NCBI GenBank assembly: GCA_002085205.1
Contig: NATF01000005.1
Coordinates: 1 to 17,208, forward strand
DNA from: Candidatus Cloacimonas sp. 4484_275
GTDB taxonomy: Bacteria; Cloacimonadota; Cloacimonadia; Cloacimonadales; TCS61
DNA length: 17,208 bases
Direction of reading: 5' to 3'
A model generated the notes under the pieces. The model saw nothing but the letters and a program-made list of their open reading frames with translations, did not search any database and was not told where the DNA came from. A program made the position numbers and the translations under genes. Shown here piece by piece: positions 1-6,923 of this stretch; the first letter of the stretch is position 1; the number at the start of each line of letters is the position of its first letter.

Positions 1-2
1 TA

Positions 3-605
3 ATTGCGGTTGTTGTCGGATATAAAAAAGATGTTGTGATTGCCACCGTTCCCAAATCCGAAAAAATCATTTTCGTAGAACAAAAAGAACAAAACGGAAC
101 CGGTCATGCCGTCATGGTAACCGAATCTGTTTTTGAAAATTTCGACGGCGACATTTTTATTTTGTGCGGAGATGTGCCGCTTTTACGCTTTGAAACTTTG
201 GAAAAAATGCTTGCTCAACATCGTAATTTTAATGCTTCCTGCACGGTTTTAACGGCAGTTATGGACGATCCGAAGAGTTACGGCAGAATAATCAGAAACA
301 AAGACGGAAACGTCCTAAAAATCGTGGAATTTAAGGATGCGAGCGAAGAAGAGAAAAATATAAAAGAAATCAATACGGGAATATACTGTTTTGACGGACG
401 CGATCTTTTTGATTCCCTAAAAAAAATTGATAACAACAATAATCAGGCGGAATACTATCTTACCGATGTTTTGGAAATTTTAAACGAGGCGGGAAAACTT
501 GTAACTTCCGTTATTCTTGACGACATTGTAGAAGCTTCCGGAGTTAATTCCAAAGAACAGCTTGCGGAATTGGAATTTTGTGATTATGAACACATTTCCG
601 TATAA
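3..605 (+). CDS. glmU: GlmU-type UDP-GlcNAc pyrophosphorylase domain, partial (5' end outside window, 3' end broken)
   Basis: The frame is open to the left edge of the window, so the N-terminus with the nucleotide-binding loop is missing. Visible hallmarks of the GlmU uridylyltransferase domain are VVVGY, the uridine-binding EQNGTGHAV, the metal-site CGDVPLL, a YGRIIR segment, EINTGIYCF and, near the end, GVNSKEQLAELE. This domain makes UDP-N-acetylglucosamine from GlcNAc-1-phosphate and UTP in the cytoplasm for cell-wall and lipopolysaccharide precursors. In full GlmU proteins that last motif is followed by a linker and a left-handed beta-helix acetyltransferase domain. Here the recognisable sequence stops at about position 575, and the last nine codons (FCDYEHISV) are the following HIT gene read in the wrong frame. 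Either a separate acetyltransferase exists elsewhere or the C-terminus was lost at the junction. The family is clear; whether the gene was originally bifunctional cannot be told. Confidence 0.8.
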   Translation: MAVVVGYKKDVVIATVPKSEKIIFVEQKEQNGTGHAVMVTESVFENFDGDIFILCGDVPLLRFETLEKMLAQHRNFNASCTVLTAVMDDPKSYGRIIRNKDGNVLKIVEFKDASEEEKNIKEINTGIYCFDGRDLFDSLKKIDNNNNQAEYYLTDVLEILNEAGKLVTSVILDDIVEASGVNSKEQLAELEFCDYEHISV

Positions 606-939
606 CAACGGTCATTTGATGGTTGTTCCGGAAAAACATGTTTCGCGGTTGGAGATGCTTTCCAAAGAGGAAATCGACGATTTATTCGAAACCGTGCAAC
701 TTTGCGAAAAGATTCTTTCCGAAGTTTATCAACCGGACGGGCTGAATGTGGGAATGAATCTCGGAAGAGCCGCGGGAGCCGGAATAGACGAACATCTTCA
801 TGTTCATATTGTTCCCAGATGGAACGGAGATGTAAATTTTATGACCGTCGTCGGCGGCACGAGAGTTATTCCGGAACCGTTTGACGAGGCTTATCGCAAG
901 CTCAAAGAACAATTTGACAATGAAAAGGGCAAAAAATAA
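562..939 (+). CDS. HIT family (histidine triad) protein, 5'-truncated
   Basis: The sequence from about position 574 is an unmistakable HIT-domain protein: FVIMNTFPYNNGHLMVVP, the NVGMNLGRAAGAG segment and the histidine triad HLHVHIVPRW. HIT proteins are nucleotide hydrolases or transferases (HinT, Fhit or Ap4A phosphorylase-like) and act in the cytoplasm. Family members normally begin some 40-60 residues earlier, often with a CxxC zinc motif (CIFC type); that part is absent. The only upstream start in frame is a TTG at 562 that lies inside the GlmU reading frame, with no fitting ribosome site, so it is probably not a true start. The body is intact through the stop at 937-939, which overlaps the next gene by 20 bases. 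I read this as a real gene whose 5' end was removed together with the end of the upstream gene. Confidence 0.8.
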   Translation: MRNWNFVIMNTFPYNNGHLMVVPEKHVSRLEMLSKEEIDDLFETVQLCEKILSEVYQPDGLNVGMNLGRAAGAGIDEHLHVHIVPRWNGDVNFMTVVGGTRVIPEPFDEAYRKLKEQFDNEKGKK

Positions 940-1390
940 TTTGTCCACCGCTAATAAGAATGTGCTGAAAGGATTACTAATAGCGCTTTTTGCGTTTTTG
1001 GCGGTTTATGTTTTTTTGCTCTTTAAACCGAAAGAGGAAACTTTTTCAAAAAGTGAAAATCCTCTTCCGATCATCAAGGTTTCCGTTTTGAACGGATGCA
1101 AATTTCCCTTGATAGCCAGAGAAGTGAAAGATATTCTTTTGGATAGATACAGTAGCAATATCGATGTTATTTCTTGGGGAAATGTACCAAGAGGAATGTT
1201 TATTTATAGTCAGTCGATTATTGTGGTAAAACACAAAGATGAAAGAAAATTGGAATTTCTGAAAAAAATAACCGGAATAAAAAGAAGGATTTATGCCTGT
1301 GATGAAAACAGTTTGGAAGATTTTCAGATAATTCTGGGAAAAGATTACAAAAAATATTTTGATAACGGAGAAAAATGGAACCGAAGTTAG
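920..1390 (+). CDS. membrane-anchored LytR_C (LytR C-terminal domain) protein
   Basis: This 156-residue protein has a basic N-terminus, one membrane segment at about residues 17-38 (LLIALFAFLAVYVFLLF) and an extracytoplasmic domain. That domain contains IKVSVLNGCKFPLIAREVKD, matching the VLNGxG...A..V pattern of the LytR C-terminal domain family (PF13399), and ends in the typical ILGKDY. Such domains occur in cell-envelope proteins; no catalytic role is established and none is claimed here. I chose the ATG at 920, because the longer frame from 881 would add residues antisense to nothing but out of frame inside the HIT gene. The gene overlaps the HIT gene by 20 bases and rsfS by 16 bases, so it is probably translated within the same operon. 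Confidence 0.75.
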   Translation: MKRAKNNLSTANKNVLKGLLIALFAFLAVYVFLLFKPKEETFSKSENPLPIIKVSVLNGCKFPLIAREVKDILLDRYSSNIDVISWGNVPRGMFIYSQSIIVVKHKDERKLEFLKKITGIKRRIYACDENSLEDFQIILGKDYKKYFDNGEKWNRS

Positions 1391-1746
1391 AAGAAAAAGT
1401 AGCCTCTATCATAAATTGGATGAAAGAGAAAAAAGCCGAAAACATTGTTTCGATTAATGTTGCCGGAAAATCGGATTACACGGATTATTTGATAATTTGC
1501 AGCGGAAGCGGAGAACTTCATAATCGTGCCATTGCCGATAATATTAAGGATAAAGCGGAAGAACACGATTTTGGAAAGTATGCCGTTGAAGGTTACGATA
1601 ACGGCGTCTGGATTTTAATGGATTTTATTGATATTATCGTTCATATTTTTACCGAAGAGAAAAGAAAATATTATGAAATTGAGGATATTTGGAATATAAA
1701 TTCCAAACGATTTTCCGAAAAAAAGGAAGAAAATGGTCAAAGATAA
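1375..1746 (+). CDS. rsfS: ribosome silencing factor RsfS (Iojap/YbeB family)
   Basis: The 123-residue product matches the RsfS family in length and sequence: NIVSINVAGKSDYTDYLIICSG near the N-terminus, an HNRAIADNIKDKAEE helix, then EGYDNGVWILMDFIDIIVHIF and the closing RKYYEIEDIW. RsfS binds ribosomal protein uL14 and blocks joining of the ribosomal subunits, reducing translation under starvation. The family's usual V(V/I)D(L/V) motif appears as VSINV, a mild variant. The gene starts inside the end of the LytR_C gene and its own end overlaps argS by 14 bases, so the three are translationally linked. The order LytR_C-like, rsfS is a recurrent neighbourhood in bacteria, which supports both calls. 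Confidence 0.93.
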   Translation: MEPKLEEKVASIINWMKEKKAENIVSINVAGKSDYTDYLIICSGSGELHNRAIADNIKDKAEEHDFGKYAVEGYDNGVWILMDFIDIIVHIFTEEKRKYYEIEDIWNINSKRFSEKKEENGQR

Positions 1747-3382
1747 GATTAGAAAAGATATCGTTAAATGTTTGAAACAGCTTGAATTAAAATTCAACGA
1801 TAATTTTGTGGTGGAAGTTCCCAATAATCCCGAGCACGGAGATTTTTCCTCCAATGTGGCTTTGGTCAATGCCAAATTAAATAAAGTTTCTCCTCAGAAA
1901 CTTGCCGAGAAAATCATAGAATACTTTTCCAAAAAGCGGGATTACAAATCCGTCAGCGTTGCCGGACCCGGTTTCATAAATTTCAAACTCGCCAATAATT
2001 TTTATCATCGCAAGCTGTTGGAAATAAACGAAAAGAACAGAAAATTCGGCTCGTCCGAATACGGAAATAAAAAGAAAGTCCTACTGGAATTTATCAGCGC
2101 AAATCCCACCGGACCGCTTAATGTGGTAAGTGCTCGTGCCGCCGCTTTCGGAGACACTCTTTGCCGAATTATGCGATTTGTCGGTTTCAGAGCCTACAAG
2201 GAATTTTATATAAATGATGCCGGAAATCAGGTCGATATTCTGGCGGAATCTTTGGAATTACGCTATCGAGAACTTCACGGCGAAAGAATCGATGAATTTC
2301 CGCCGGAGGCTTATCACGGCGAATACATAAAAGATCTTGCCGCAAAATTGAACTCGGTTGAATCTAAACTTTTGCATTATTCCGAAACCGATCGTCTGCG
2401 TCGTATGAAACAATTCGCCTTGGAAGAAGTTCATAAAATGCAACAGGAAAGTTTAAAGCGATTTGATGTAACTTTCGATAACTGGATGTCCGAAAAAAAA
2501 CTGCGGCAGGAAGGAGCGGTTGAAGAAGTTTTAAGTTATCTCGCCGAAGCTCATTGCACTTACGAAAAAGACGAAGCGATTTGGTTTTCTTCCACCGAAT
2601 TCGGGGACGAAAAAGACCGCGTTTTGATGAAAGCGGACGGAAATACCACTTATCTTGTGCCGGATATCGCTTATCATCTCACCAAATATCAAAGAAAGTT
2701 CGATTATTTGATTGATATTCTCGGACCGGATCATCACGGTTATGTTCCGCGTTTGAAAGCGGCAATTATGGCTCTCGGTTATGATGTGAACAAATTGGAA
2801 ATTATCTATTTGCAACACATAACGCTTTTTGAAGGCGGACAGCAGGTTAAGATGTCCAAAAGAGCGGGTAAAATCGTGACGATGGATGACCTCATAGATG
2901 AAGTTGGAAAAGATGCCGCCCGTTATTTCTTCGTCAGCCGCAAACCGAATGCTCATCTGGAATTCGACCTCGAACTTGCCAAGAAAAAATCAAATGAAAA
3001 TCCCGTTTATTATGTGCAATACGCTCATGCCCGAATCGCCAGCATTTTGCGAAAAGCCAAAAAAGAGAAAATTTCGTTGAAAAATTTCGATCATAAATTA
3101 TTGCGAAAACTGAATAAAGAAGACGAACTCACCATCATAAAAAAAATGCTGGAACTTCCCAATCTTCTCATTTCCGCCGCAGATGCCAGAGAACCGCATC
3201 GTTTGGCAAATTATGTTTACGATTTGGCGGGAATGTTCCATAAATATTATGCCAAATTCAAAATTGTGGACAAAAAAAATCCGGAGCTTTCGCAAAGCAG
3301 ATTGTTCCTGATTTCCAACATAAAAACCGTTTTGGCTGTCTGCCTGCATTTGATGGGAATTTCCGCTCCTCAAAAGATGTAA
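1733..3382 (+). CDS. argS: arginyl-tRNA synthetase
   Basis: This class I aminoacyl-tRNA synthetase of 549 residues charges tRNA-Arg with arginine. It contains the N-terminal additional domain (NNPEHGDFSSNVA at about 31-43), the FISANPTGPL segment at about 120-129 that precedes the HIGH signature, the catalytic-domain DILGPDHHGYVPRLKAA, a KMSKR loop at residues 373-377, and an anticodon-binding C-terminus ending GISAPQKM, the usual family terminus. Length is normal and the gene looks intact. The position of the HIGH motif reads NVVS (residues 130-133), so neither HIGH histidine is present, while the KMSK lysines are kept. The ATG at 1733 lies inside rsfS and has AAGGAAG just upstream. The function is well supported; only the atypical active-site signature is odd. 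Confidence 0.96.
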   Translation: MVKDKIRKDIVKCLKQLELKFNDNFVVEVPNNPEHGDFSSNVALVNAKLNKVSPQKLAEKIIEYFSKKRDYKSVSVAGPGFINFKLANNFYHRKLLEINEKNRKFGSSEYGNKKKVLLEFISANPTGPLNVVSARAAAFGDTLCRIMRFVGFRAYKEFYINDAGNQVDILAESLELRYRELHGERIDEFPPEAYHGEYIKDLAAKLNSVESKLLHYSETDRLRRMKQFALEEVHKMQQESLKRFDVTFDNWMSEKKLRQEGAVEEVLSYLAEAHCTYEKDEAIWFSSTEFGDEKDRVLMKADGNTTYLVPDIAYHLTKYQRKFDYLIDILGPDHHGYVPRLKAAIMALGYDVNKLEIIYLQHITLFEGGQQVKMSKRAGKIVTMDDLIDEVGKDAARYFFVSRKPNAHLEFDLELAKKKSNENPVYYVQYAHARIASILRKAKKEKISLKNFDHKLLRKLNKEDELTIIKKMLELPNLLISAADAREPHRLANYVYDLAGMFHKYYAKFKIVDKKNPELSQSRLFLISNIKTVLAVCLHLMGISAPQKM

Positions 3383-3453
3383 CGGTTTTTCCAAACTTTG
3401 TAACTTTTTCCGACTGATTTCGTTCCTTAGTAAGAAAATTTTTCTCGTGAGGT

Positions 3454-3460
3454 GAAGAGG
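3454..3460 (+). promoter_or_regulatory. ribosome binding site deciding the start at 3467
   Basis: GAAGAGG lies six bases before the ATG at 3467. The alternative GTG start at 3452 would lie upstream of this site and add five residues that do not fit the metallophosphoesterase fold, which begins directly with the MNKIIVLSDTHG strand. Confidence 0.55.
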
Positions 3461-3466
3461 TGTAAT

Positions 3467-3964
3467 ATGAATAAAATAATCGTTCTTTCCGATACTCACG
3501 GAAACCAGCTCTTGCTGAGGAAAGCTTTGCAAAACGAAGAAAATGTTTCGATAGTTTTTCATCTCGGCGACTTTTATGAAGACCTCGACGAAAATTTTGA
3601 TTTATTGGAAAATAAAACGGTCGTAAAAGTTCCCGGAATTTTTCATCCCGGCTATCGAGACAAGACAATTCCGGCTGTTCAAATTTTTACGGCGGAAGAT
3701 TGGAAATTTCTCTTAGTTCACGACCCGAACGACATTCCTGAAAAAGTAGAAAACATCGATTTGATTCTTTTCGGACACACGCATAACCGAACTTTCTTCC
3801 GAAAAAAAAATTCGTATTTTCTTAATCCGGGACATCTAAAAAAAACGAAAGATAAAGGACAACAAGCTTCCTACGCCGTTTTGGAAATTTATCCGGATTT
3901 TGTCTCAATCGTGTTCAAAACGCCGGACGGTGAAATAATATCACAAGAAAAAATAAAACGATAA
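3467..3964 (+). CDS. YfcE/MJ0936-type metallophosphoesterase
   Basis: The 165-residue protein carries the calcineurin-like metal-binding motifs in order: LSDTHGN (DxH, residues 8-13), FHLGDF (GD), LLVHDPND (a single histidine strand) and ILFGHTHN (GHTH), followed by NPGH. Small single-domain enzymes of this family hydrolyse phosphodiesters with two divalent metals. The usual GNCD motif between the second and third metal sites is not visible; that position reads VPGIFHPGY. It may be a divergent subfamily with another substrate. It sits alone between argS (84-base gap) and moxR (14-base gap), so it may share the moxR transcript. The substrate cannot be told from sequence. Confidence 0.82.
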   Translation: MNKIIVLSDTHGNQLLLRKALQNEENVSIVFHLGDFYEDLDENFDLLENKTVVKVPGIFHPGYRDKTIPAVQIFTAEDWKFLLVHDPNDIPEKVENIDLILFGHTHNRTFFRKKNSYFLNPGHLKKTKDKGQQASYAVLEIYPDFVSIVFKTPDGEIISQEKIKR

Positions 3965-3978
3965 CTTTTGGAGGAAAA

Positions 3979-4965
3979 ATGACAATCGAAGAAATTAATC
4001 AGAAAGTGATGGCAAAAAGCCAGATCATCGATAAACTGAATGAAGAAATCGGGAAGGTAATTGTCGGGCAAAAATATATGATTAAAAGATTGTTGGTGGG
4101 ATTATTTGCCGACGGACATATTCTTTTGGAAGGTGTTCCCGGATTGGCAAAAACGCTTGCCGTGAACACCGTTGCCAAAACAATTCAGGCAAGTTTCAAA
4201 AGAATCCAATTCACCCCTGATTTGTTGCCGGCTGATCTTATCGGAACAATGATTTACAACCAGAAAACCACGGAATTTATTCCCAAAAAAGGACCTATTT
4301 TTGCCAATTTCATTCTGGCGGACGAAATTAACCGCGCTCCCGCAAAAGTGCAATCGGCGCTTCTGGAAGCCATGCAGGAAAGACAAGTGACAATCGGACA
4401 AGAAACTTATTCGCTTCCCAAACCGTTTTTGGTGATGGCAACCCAAAACCCGATTGAACAGGAAGGAACTTATCCGCTTCCCGAAGCTCAGGTTGACCGT
4501 TTTATGCTTAAACTCCTCATTGAATATCCTTCCAGAGAAGAAGAAAATATGATTATGGAACGAATGGTGCGCAAAGATGATATTCCCGTGGAAACAGTTT
4601 TGAATCCCGAAATGATTCTGGAAATGCGGGAAATCGTAAAAGATATTTACATGGAAACCAAAATCAAAGATTATATTCTCGACATTGTTTTTGCGACCAG
4701 AGAACCGAAAAAATACAAAAATCTCGGCGACCTCGCCGACTTGATTGAATACGGTTCTTCGCCGCGTGCTTCCATTTATCTTGCACAAGCGGCCAAAGCT
4801 CACGCATTTTTGGAACACCGCGGATATGTAACTCCCGACGATATAAAAGCAATCGGAAAAGATGTGCTTCGTCATAGAATTATCCTCACTTACGAAGCGG
4901 AAGCGGAACAAATTACGCAAGAAGATATTGTGAACAGACTTTTCGACGAAATCGAAGTGCCGTAA
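3979..4965 (+). CDS. moxR: MoxR family AAA+ ATPase
   Basis: A full-length 328-residue MoxR ATPase. It has Walker A GVPGLAKT at residues 52-59, the MoxR-specific RIQFTPDLLPADLIG, Walker B ILADEINR at 112-119, the PAKVQSALLEAMQE helix, sensor 1 MATQNP at 153-158, and the GSSPRAS sensor 2 region. MoxR proteins are chaperone-like ATPases that act on von Willebrand A-domain partners. Here the partners are encoded directly downstream: DUF58, BatA and BatB. A strong ribosome site GGAGG (3970-3974) precedes the ATG. The 93-base gap after it contains a dispersed repeat, so moxR could be expressed differently from the rest of the cluster. Confidence 0.95.
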   Translation: MTIEEINQKVMAKSQIIDKLNEEIGKVIVGQKYMIKRLLVGLFADGHILLEGVPGLAKTLAVNTVAKTIQASFKRIQFTPDLLPADLIGTMIYNQKTTEFIPKKGPIFANFILADEINRAPAKVQSALLEAMQERQVTIGQETYSLPKPFLVMATQNPIEQEGTYPLPEAQVDRFMLKLLIEYPSREEENMIMERMVRKDDIPVETVLNPEMILEMREIVKDIYMETKIKDYILDIVFATREPKKYKNLGDLADLIEYGSSPRASIYLAQAAKAHAFLEHRGYVTPDDIKAIGKDVLRHRIILTYEAEAEQITQEDIVNRLFDEIEVP

Positions 4966-4985
4966 AAGATGTGAACTCAGAAAAC

Positions 4986-5010
4986 TGTCATCCCGAGCGA
5001 AGTCGAAGGA
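4986..5010. repeat. dispersed intergenic repeat, copy 1
   Basis: The 25-base core TGTCATCCCGAGCGAAGTCGAAGGA lies between moxR and the DUF58 gene. It matches the copy at 15905-15929 except at two or three positions. Read on the minus strand it encodes the string FDFARDD, a well-known spurious translation of short repeats in many bacterial genomes. It is followed by CAATGAAC, which also follows the second copy as AATGAAC. Its function is unknown. Confidence 0.6.
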
Positions 5011-5058
5011 CGCAAACAATGAACATTAACAAAAAGAGGCGAAAAAGACGAAGGAAAA

Positions 5059-5943
5059 ATGGAAACATCCGAAATAATAAAAAAGATCAGGAAGATTGAA
5101 ATAACGACGCGCAATGTCGTAAATGAGCTTTTTTCCGGAGAATATCACAGTCTGTTCAAAGGACAAGGACTGGAATTTTCGGAAGTGCGCGAATACCAAA
5201 CCGGTGATAGTTTCCGTCAAATAGATTGGAATGTTTCCGCGCGAATGGGTTATCCTTTCATAAAAAAGTTTGAAGAAACGCGCGAACTCAGTGTGATTTT
5301 CTTAATTGATGCCAGCGCTTCCACTCTTTTCGGAACGCGAAATTACCTAAAGTCGGAATACATCACCGAAATCACGGCGGTTTTATCTTTTTCCGCTCTT
5401 TCCAATAACGACAAAGTTGGTTGCGTTCTCTTCACCGACGAAGTGGAAAAGTTCATTCCTCCGCGCAAAGGCAAAAAAACAGCTCTTCGCATCTTGCGCG
5501 ATATTCTCTATTTTGAGCCGAAAGAAACCAAAACGGATATTAAAGCTGCGGTCGAATTTATTTATCGTTTAACCAAAAAACGGAGCATTATTTTCATTAT
5601 TTCCGATTTTTTTGACGAAGGTTACGAAGATGCTTTAAAACTTTTGGCGAAAAAACATGATGTAATCGCTTTGCGAATTTTGGATAAAGCGGAATTGGAA
5701 CTTCCTGACGCCGGACTTCTTCATTTGAAAGATCCGGAAACGGGAAGATTATTTACGGTGAATTCTTCCAGCACAAAAGTAAGACAAAAATACAAAAAAC
5801 TTGCCGAAGCGCGCGAAAATGAGATTATCGAAAAGTTCAAGAAAATGAAGGTGGATTTGGTAAATCTGAGAACAGACGAACCTTATGTGCCGGAATTGGT
5901 TAAATTTTTCAAATTTAGAATAAGAATGAAAAATAAAAGGTAA
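5059..5943 (+). CDS. DUF58 domain protein (vWA-like partner of MoxR)
   Basis: The 294-residue protein shows the DUF58 signature SEVREYQTGDSFRQIDWNVSAR at about residues 41-62 (E-x-R-x-Y-x-x-GD-x-x-R-x-IDW). This leads into a von Willebrand A fold with the metal-site motif DASAS at residues 84-88 and later IIFIISDFFDEGYEDAL. There is no signal peptide or membrane segment, so it is cytoplasmic or peripheral. DUF58 genes directly follow moxR in this kind of operon across bacteria, and the protein is presumed to work with the ATPase. AAGGA stands eight bases before the ATG. The gene ends nine bases before the next reading frame, consistent with one transcript. Confidence 0.92.
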   Translation: METSEIIKKIRKIEITTRNVVNELFSGEYHSLFKGQGLEFSEVREYQTGDSFRQIDWNVSARMGYPFIKKFEETRELSVIFLIDASASTLFGTRNYLKSEYITEITAVLSFSALSNNDKVGCVLFTDEVEKFIPPRKGKKTALRILRDILYFEPKETKTDIKAAVEFIYRLTKKRSIIFIISDFFDEGYEDALKLLAKKHDVIALRILDKAELELPDAGLLHLKDPETGRLFTVNSSSTKVRQKYKKLAEARENEIIEKFKKMKVDLVNLRTDEPYVPELVKFFKFRIRMKNKR

Positions 5944-5952
5944 AATCCGAAA

Positions 5953-6891
5953 ATGAAAAAAGCAATTTTGCTATTTTTGATATTATTGATTCCGTTTCTC
6001 TTAGTTTCTCAAACTCTCGATTACAAAGTTGAGAAACCGCCTAAACTCTTTATCGGAACTCCTTTTCATGTTTTGGTGAAACTCACCACAAGTATTGAAG
6101 ACAGTATTTTCGCTCCTCAAATCGACACGCTTGATATTTTTATCCTAAAAGGAAAAATTAAGGAACAGGAAACGATTGAAAACGATAAAAAAATCACAAA
6201 TCTGGATTTGACTTTTTTGCCGTTCAATACCGGCGAATATACATTTCCGGAACTCGAATTTGCCGTTAAATCGGCTGACAGCCTGCACATTCTTAAAACC
6301 TCGCCTTTTATTTTAAATATAAATTCGGTTGTTGCCGATTCTGCTCAAGCAATTAGAGATATCGCCGCTCCGGTTTCCGTTAAACTCGGATTTTGGGATA
6401 TTGCCGTTCCGATTGTTATTTTGGCAATTTTGATTTTGTTGATAATTTATTTGAAGAAATTCCTACGCAAAAAAGAACAATTTATTTCCCAACCGAAAAT
6501 CACGGATAATCGTCCCGCTTACATAATTGCGCTTGAGCTTTTGGAAAAATTAAAAAGAAAAAAATTGTTGGAAAAGGGTGATTTTCTCAACTTCCATTTT
6601 CAACTTTCTTATGTTCTCAGATTATTTTTGGAATTGCAATACAAAATTAATGCCGTGGAAATGACGACTTCGGAAATCAGGGAACATTTGCAATTGGAAG
6701 ACTTCAAAGAAAAAAGCGGCATTCTGGAATTTTTGAATTTTGCCGATAAAGTTAAATTCGCCAAATATATTCCTTCGTTACAGGAATCGGAATCCGCCCT
6801 TGAATGGTTGGAAAATTATTTGAAATCATTTGAAAAGAAAGAAAATACTAATAATAATTCTTCGATGAATCTTGACGAAAAAAAGTTGTAA
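5953..6891 (+). CDS. DUF4381/BatD-like membrane protein of the MoxR-Bat operon
   Basis: The 312-residue product begins with a signal peptide (MKKAILLFLILLIPFLLVSQ). It continues as a beta-rich periplasmic region (residues about 21-140) with PPKLFIGTPFHVLVKL and FLPFNTGEYTFPELEF, resembling one BatD immunoglobulin-like repeat. A membrane segment follows at about 148-168 (IAVPIVILAILILLIIYLKKF), then a cytoplasmic helical tail with FHFQLSYVLRLFLELQY and MTTSEI. That tail resembles the C-terminal domain of DUF4381 and BatD proteins. In this operon type it stands third after moxR and DUF58, and the position fits. It probably links periplasmic state to the ATPase/vWA machinery. It is followed 32 bases later by the inserted ATPase cassette, not by batA directly. 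Confidence 0.8.
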   Translation: MKKAILLFLILLIPFLLVSQTLDYKVEKPPKLFIGTPFHVLVKLTTSIEDSIFAPQIDTLDIFILKGKIKEQETIENDKKITNLDLTFLPFNTGEYTFPELEFAVKSADSLHILKTSPFILNINSVVADSAQAIRDIAAPVSVKLGFWDIAVPIVILAILILLIIYLKKFLRKKEQFISQPKITDNRPAYIIALELLEKLKRKKLLEKGDFLNFHFQLSYVLRLFLELQYKINAVEMTTSEIREHLQLEDFKEKSGILEFLNFADKVKFAKYIPSLQESESALEWLENYLKSFEKKENTNNNSSMNLDEKKL

Positions 6892-6913
6892 ATTATTAAA
6901 AAAAGAAAAAACC

Positions 6914-6918
6914 GGAGG
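6914..6918 (+). promoter_or_regulatory. ribosome binding site of the cassette ATPase
   Basis: A full GGAGG five bases before the ATG at 6924, in the 32-base gap after the DUF4381-like gene. It supports this start and strong independent translation of the inserted cassette. No convincing promoter is visible in the short gap. Confidence 0.6.
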
Positions 6919-6923
6919 AAACG

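Noticed and set aside
36..939. A natural GlmU-HIT fusion protein
   Set aside because: The two parts are in different frames and the HIT N-terminal part is missing, so it is a damaged junction and not a domain fusion.
4102..5019. 305-codon open frame on the minus strand
   Set aside because: It lies wholly opposite the intact moxR gene, has no recognisable domain, and its start runs into the dispersed repeat (FDFARDD). It is a shadow frame.
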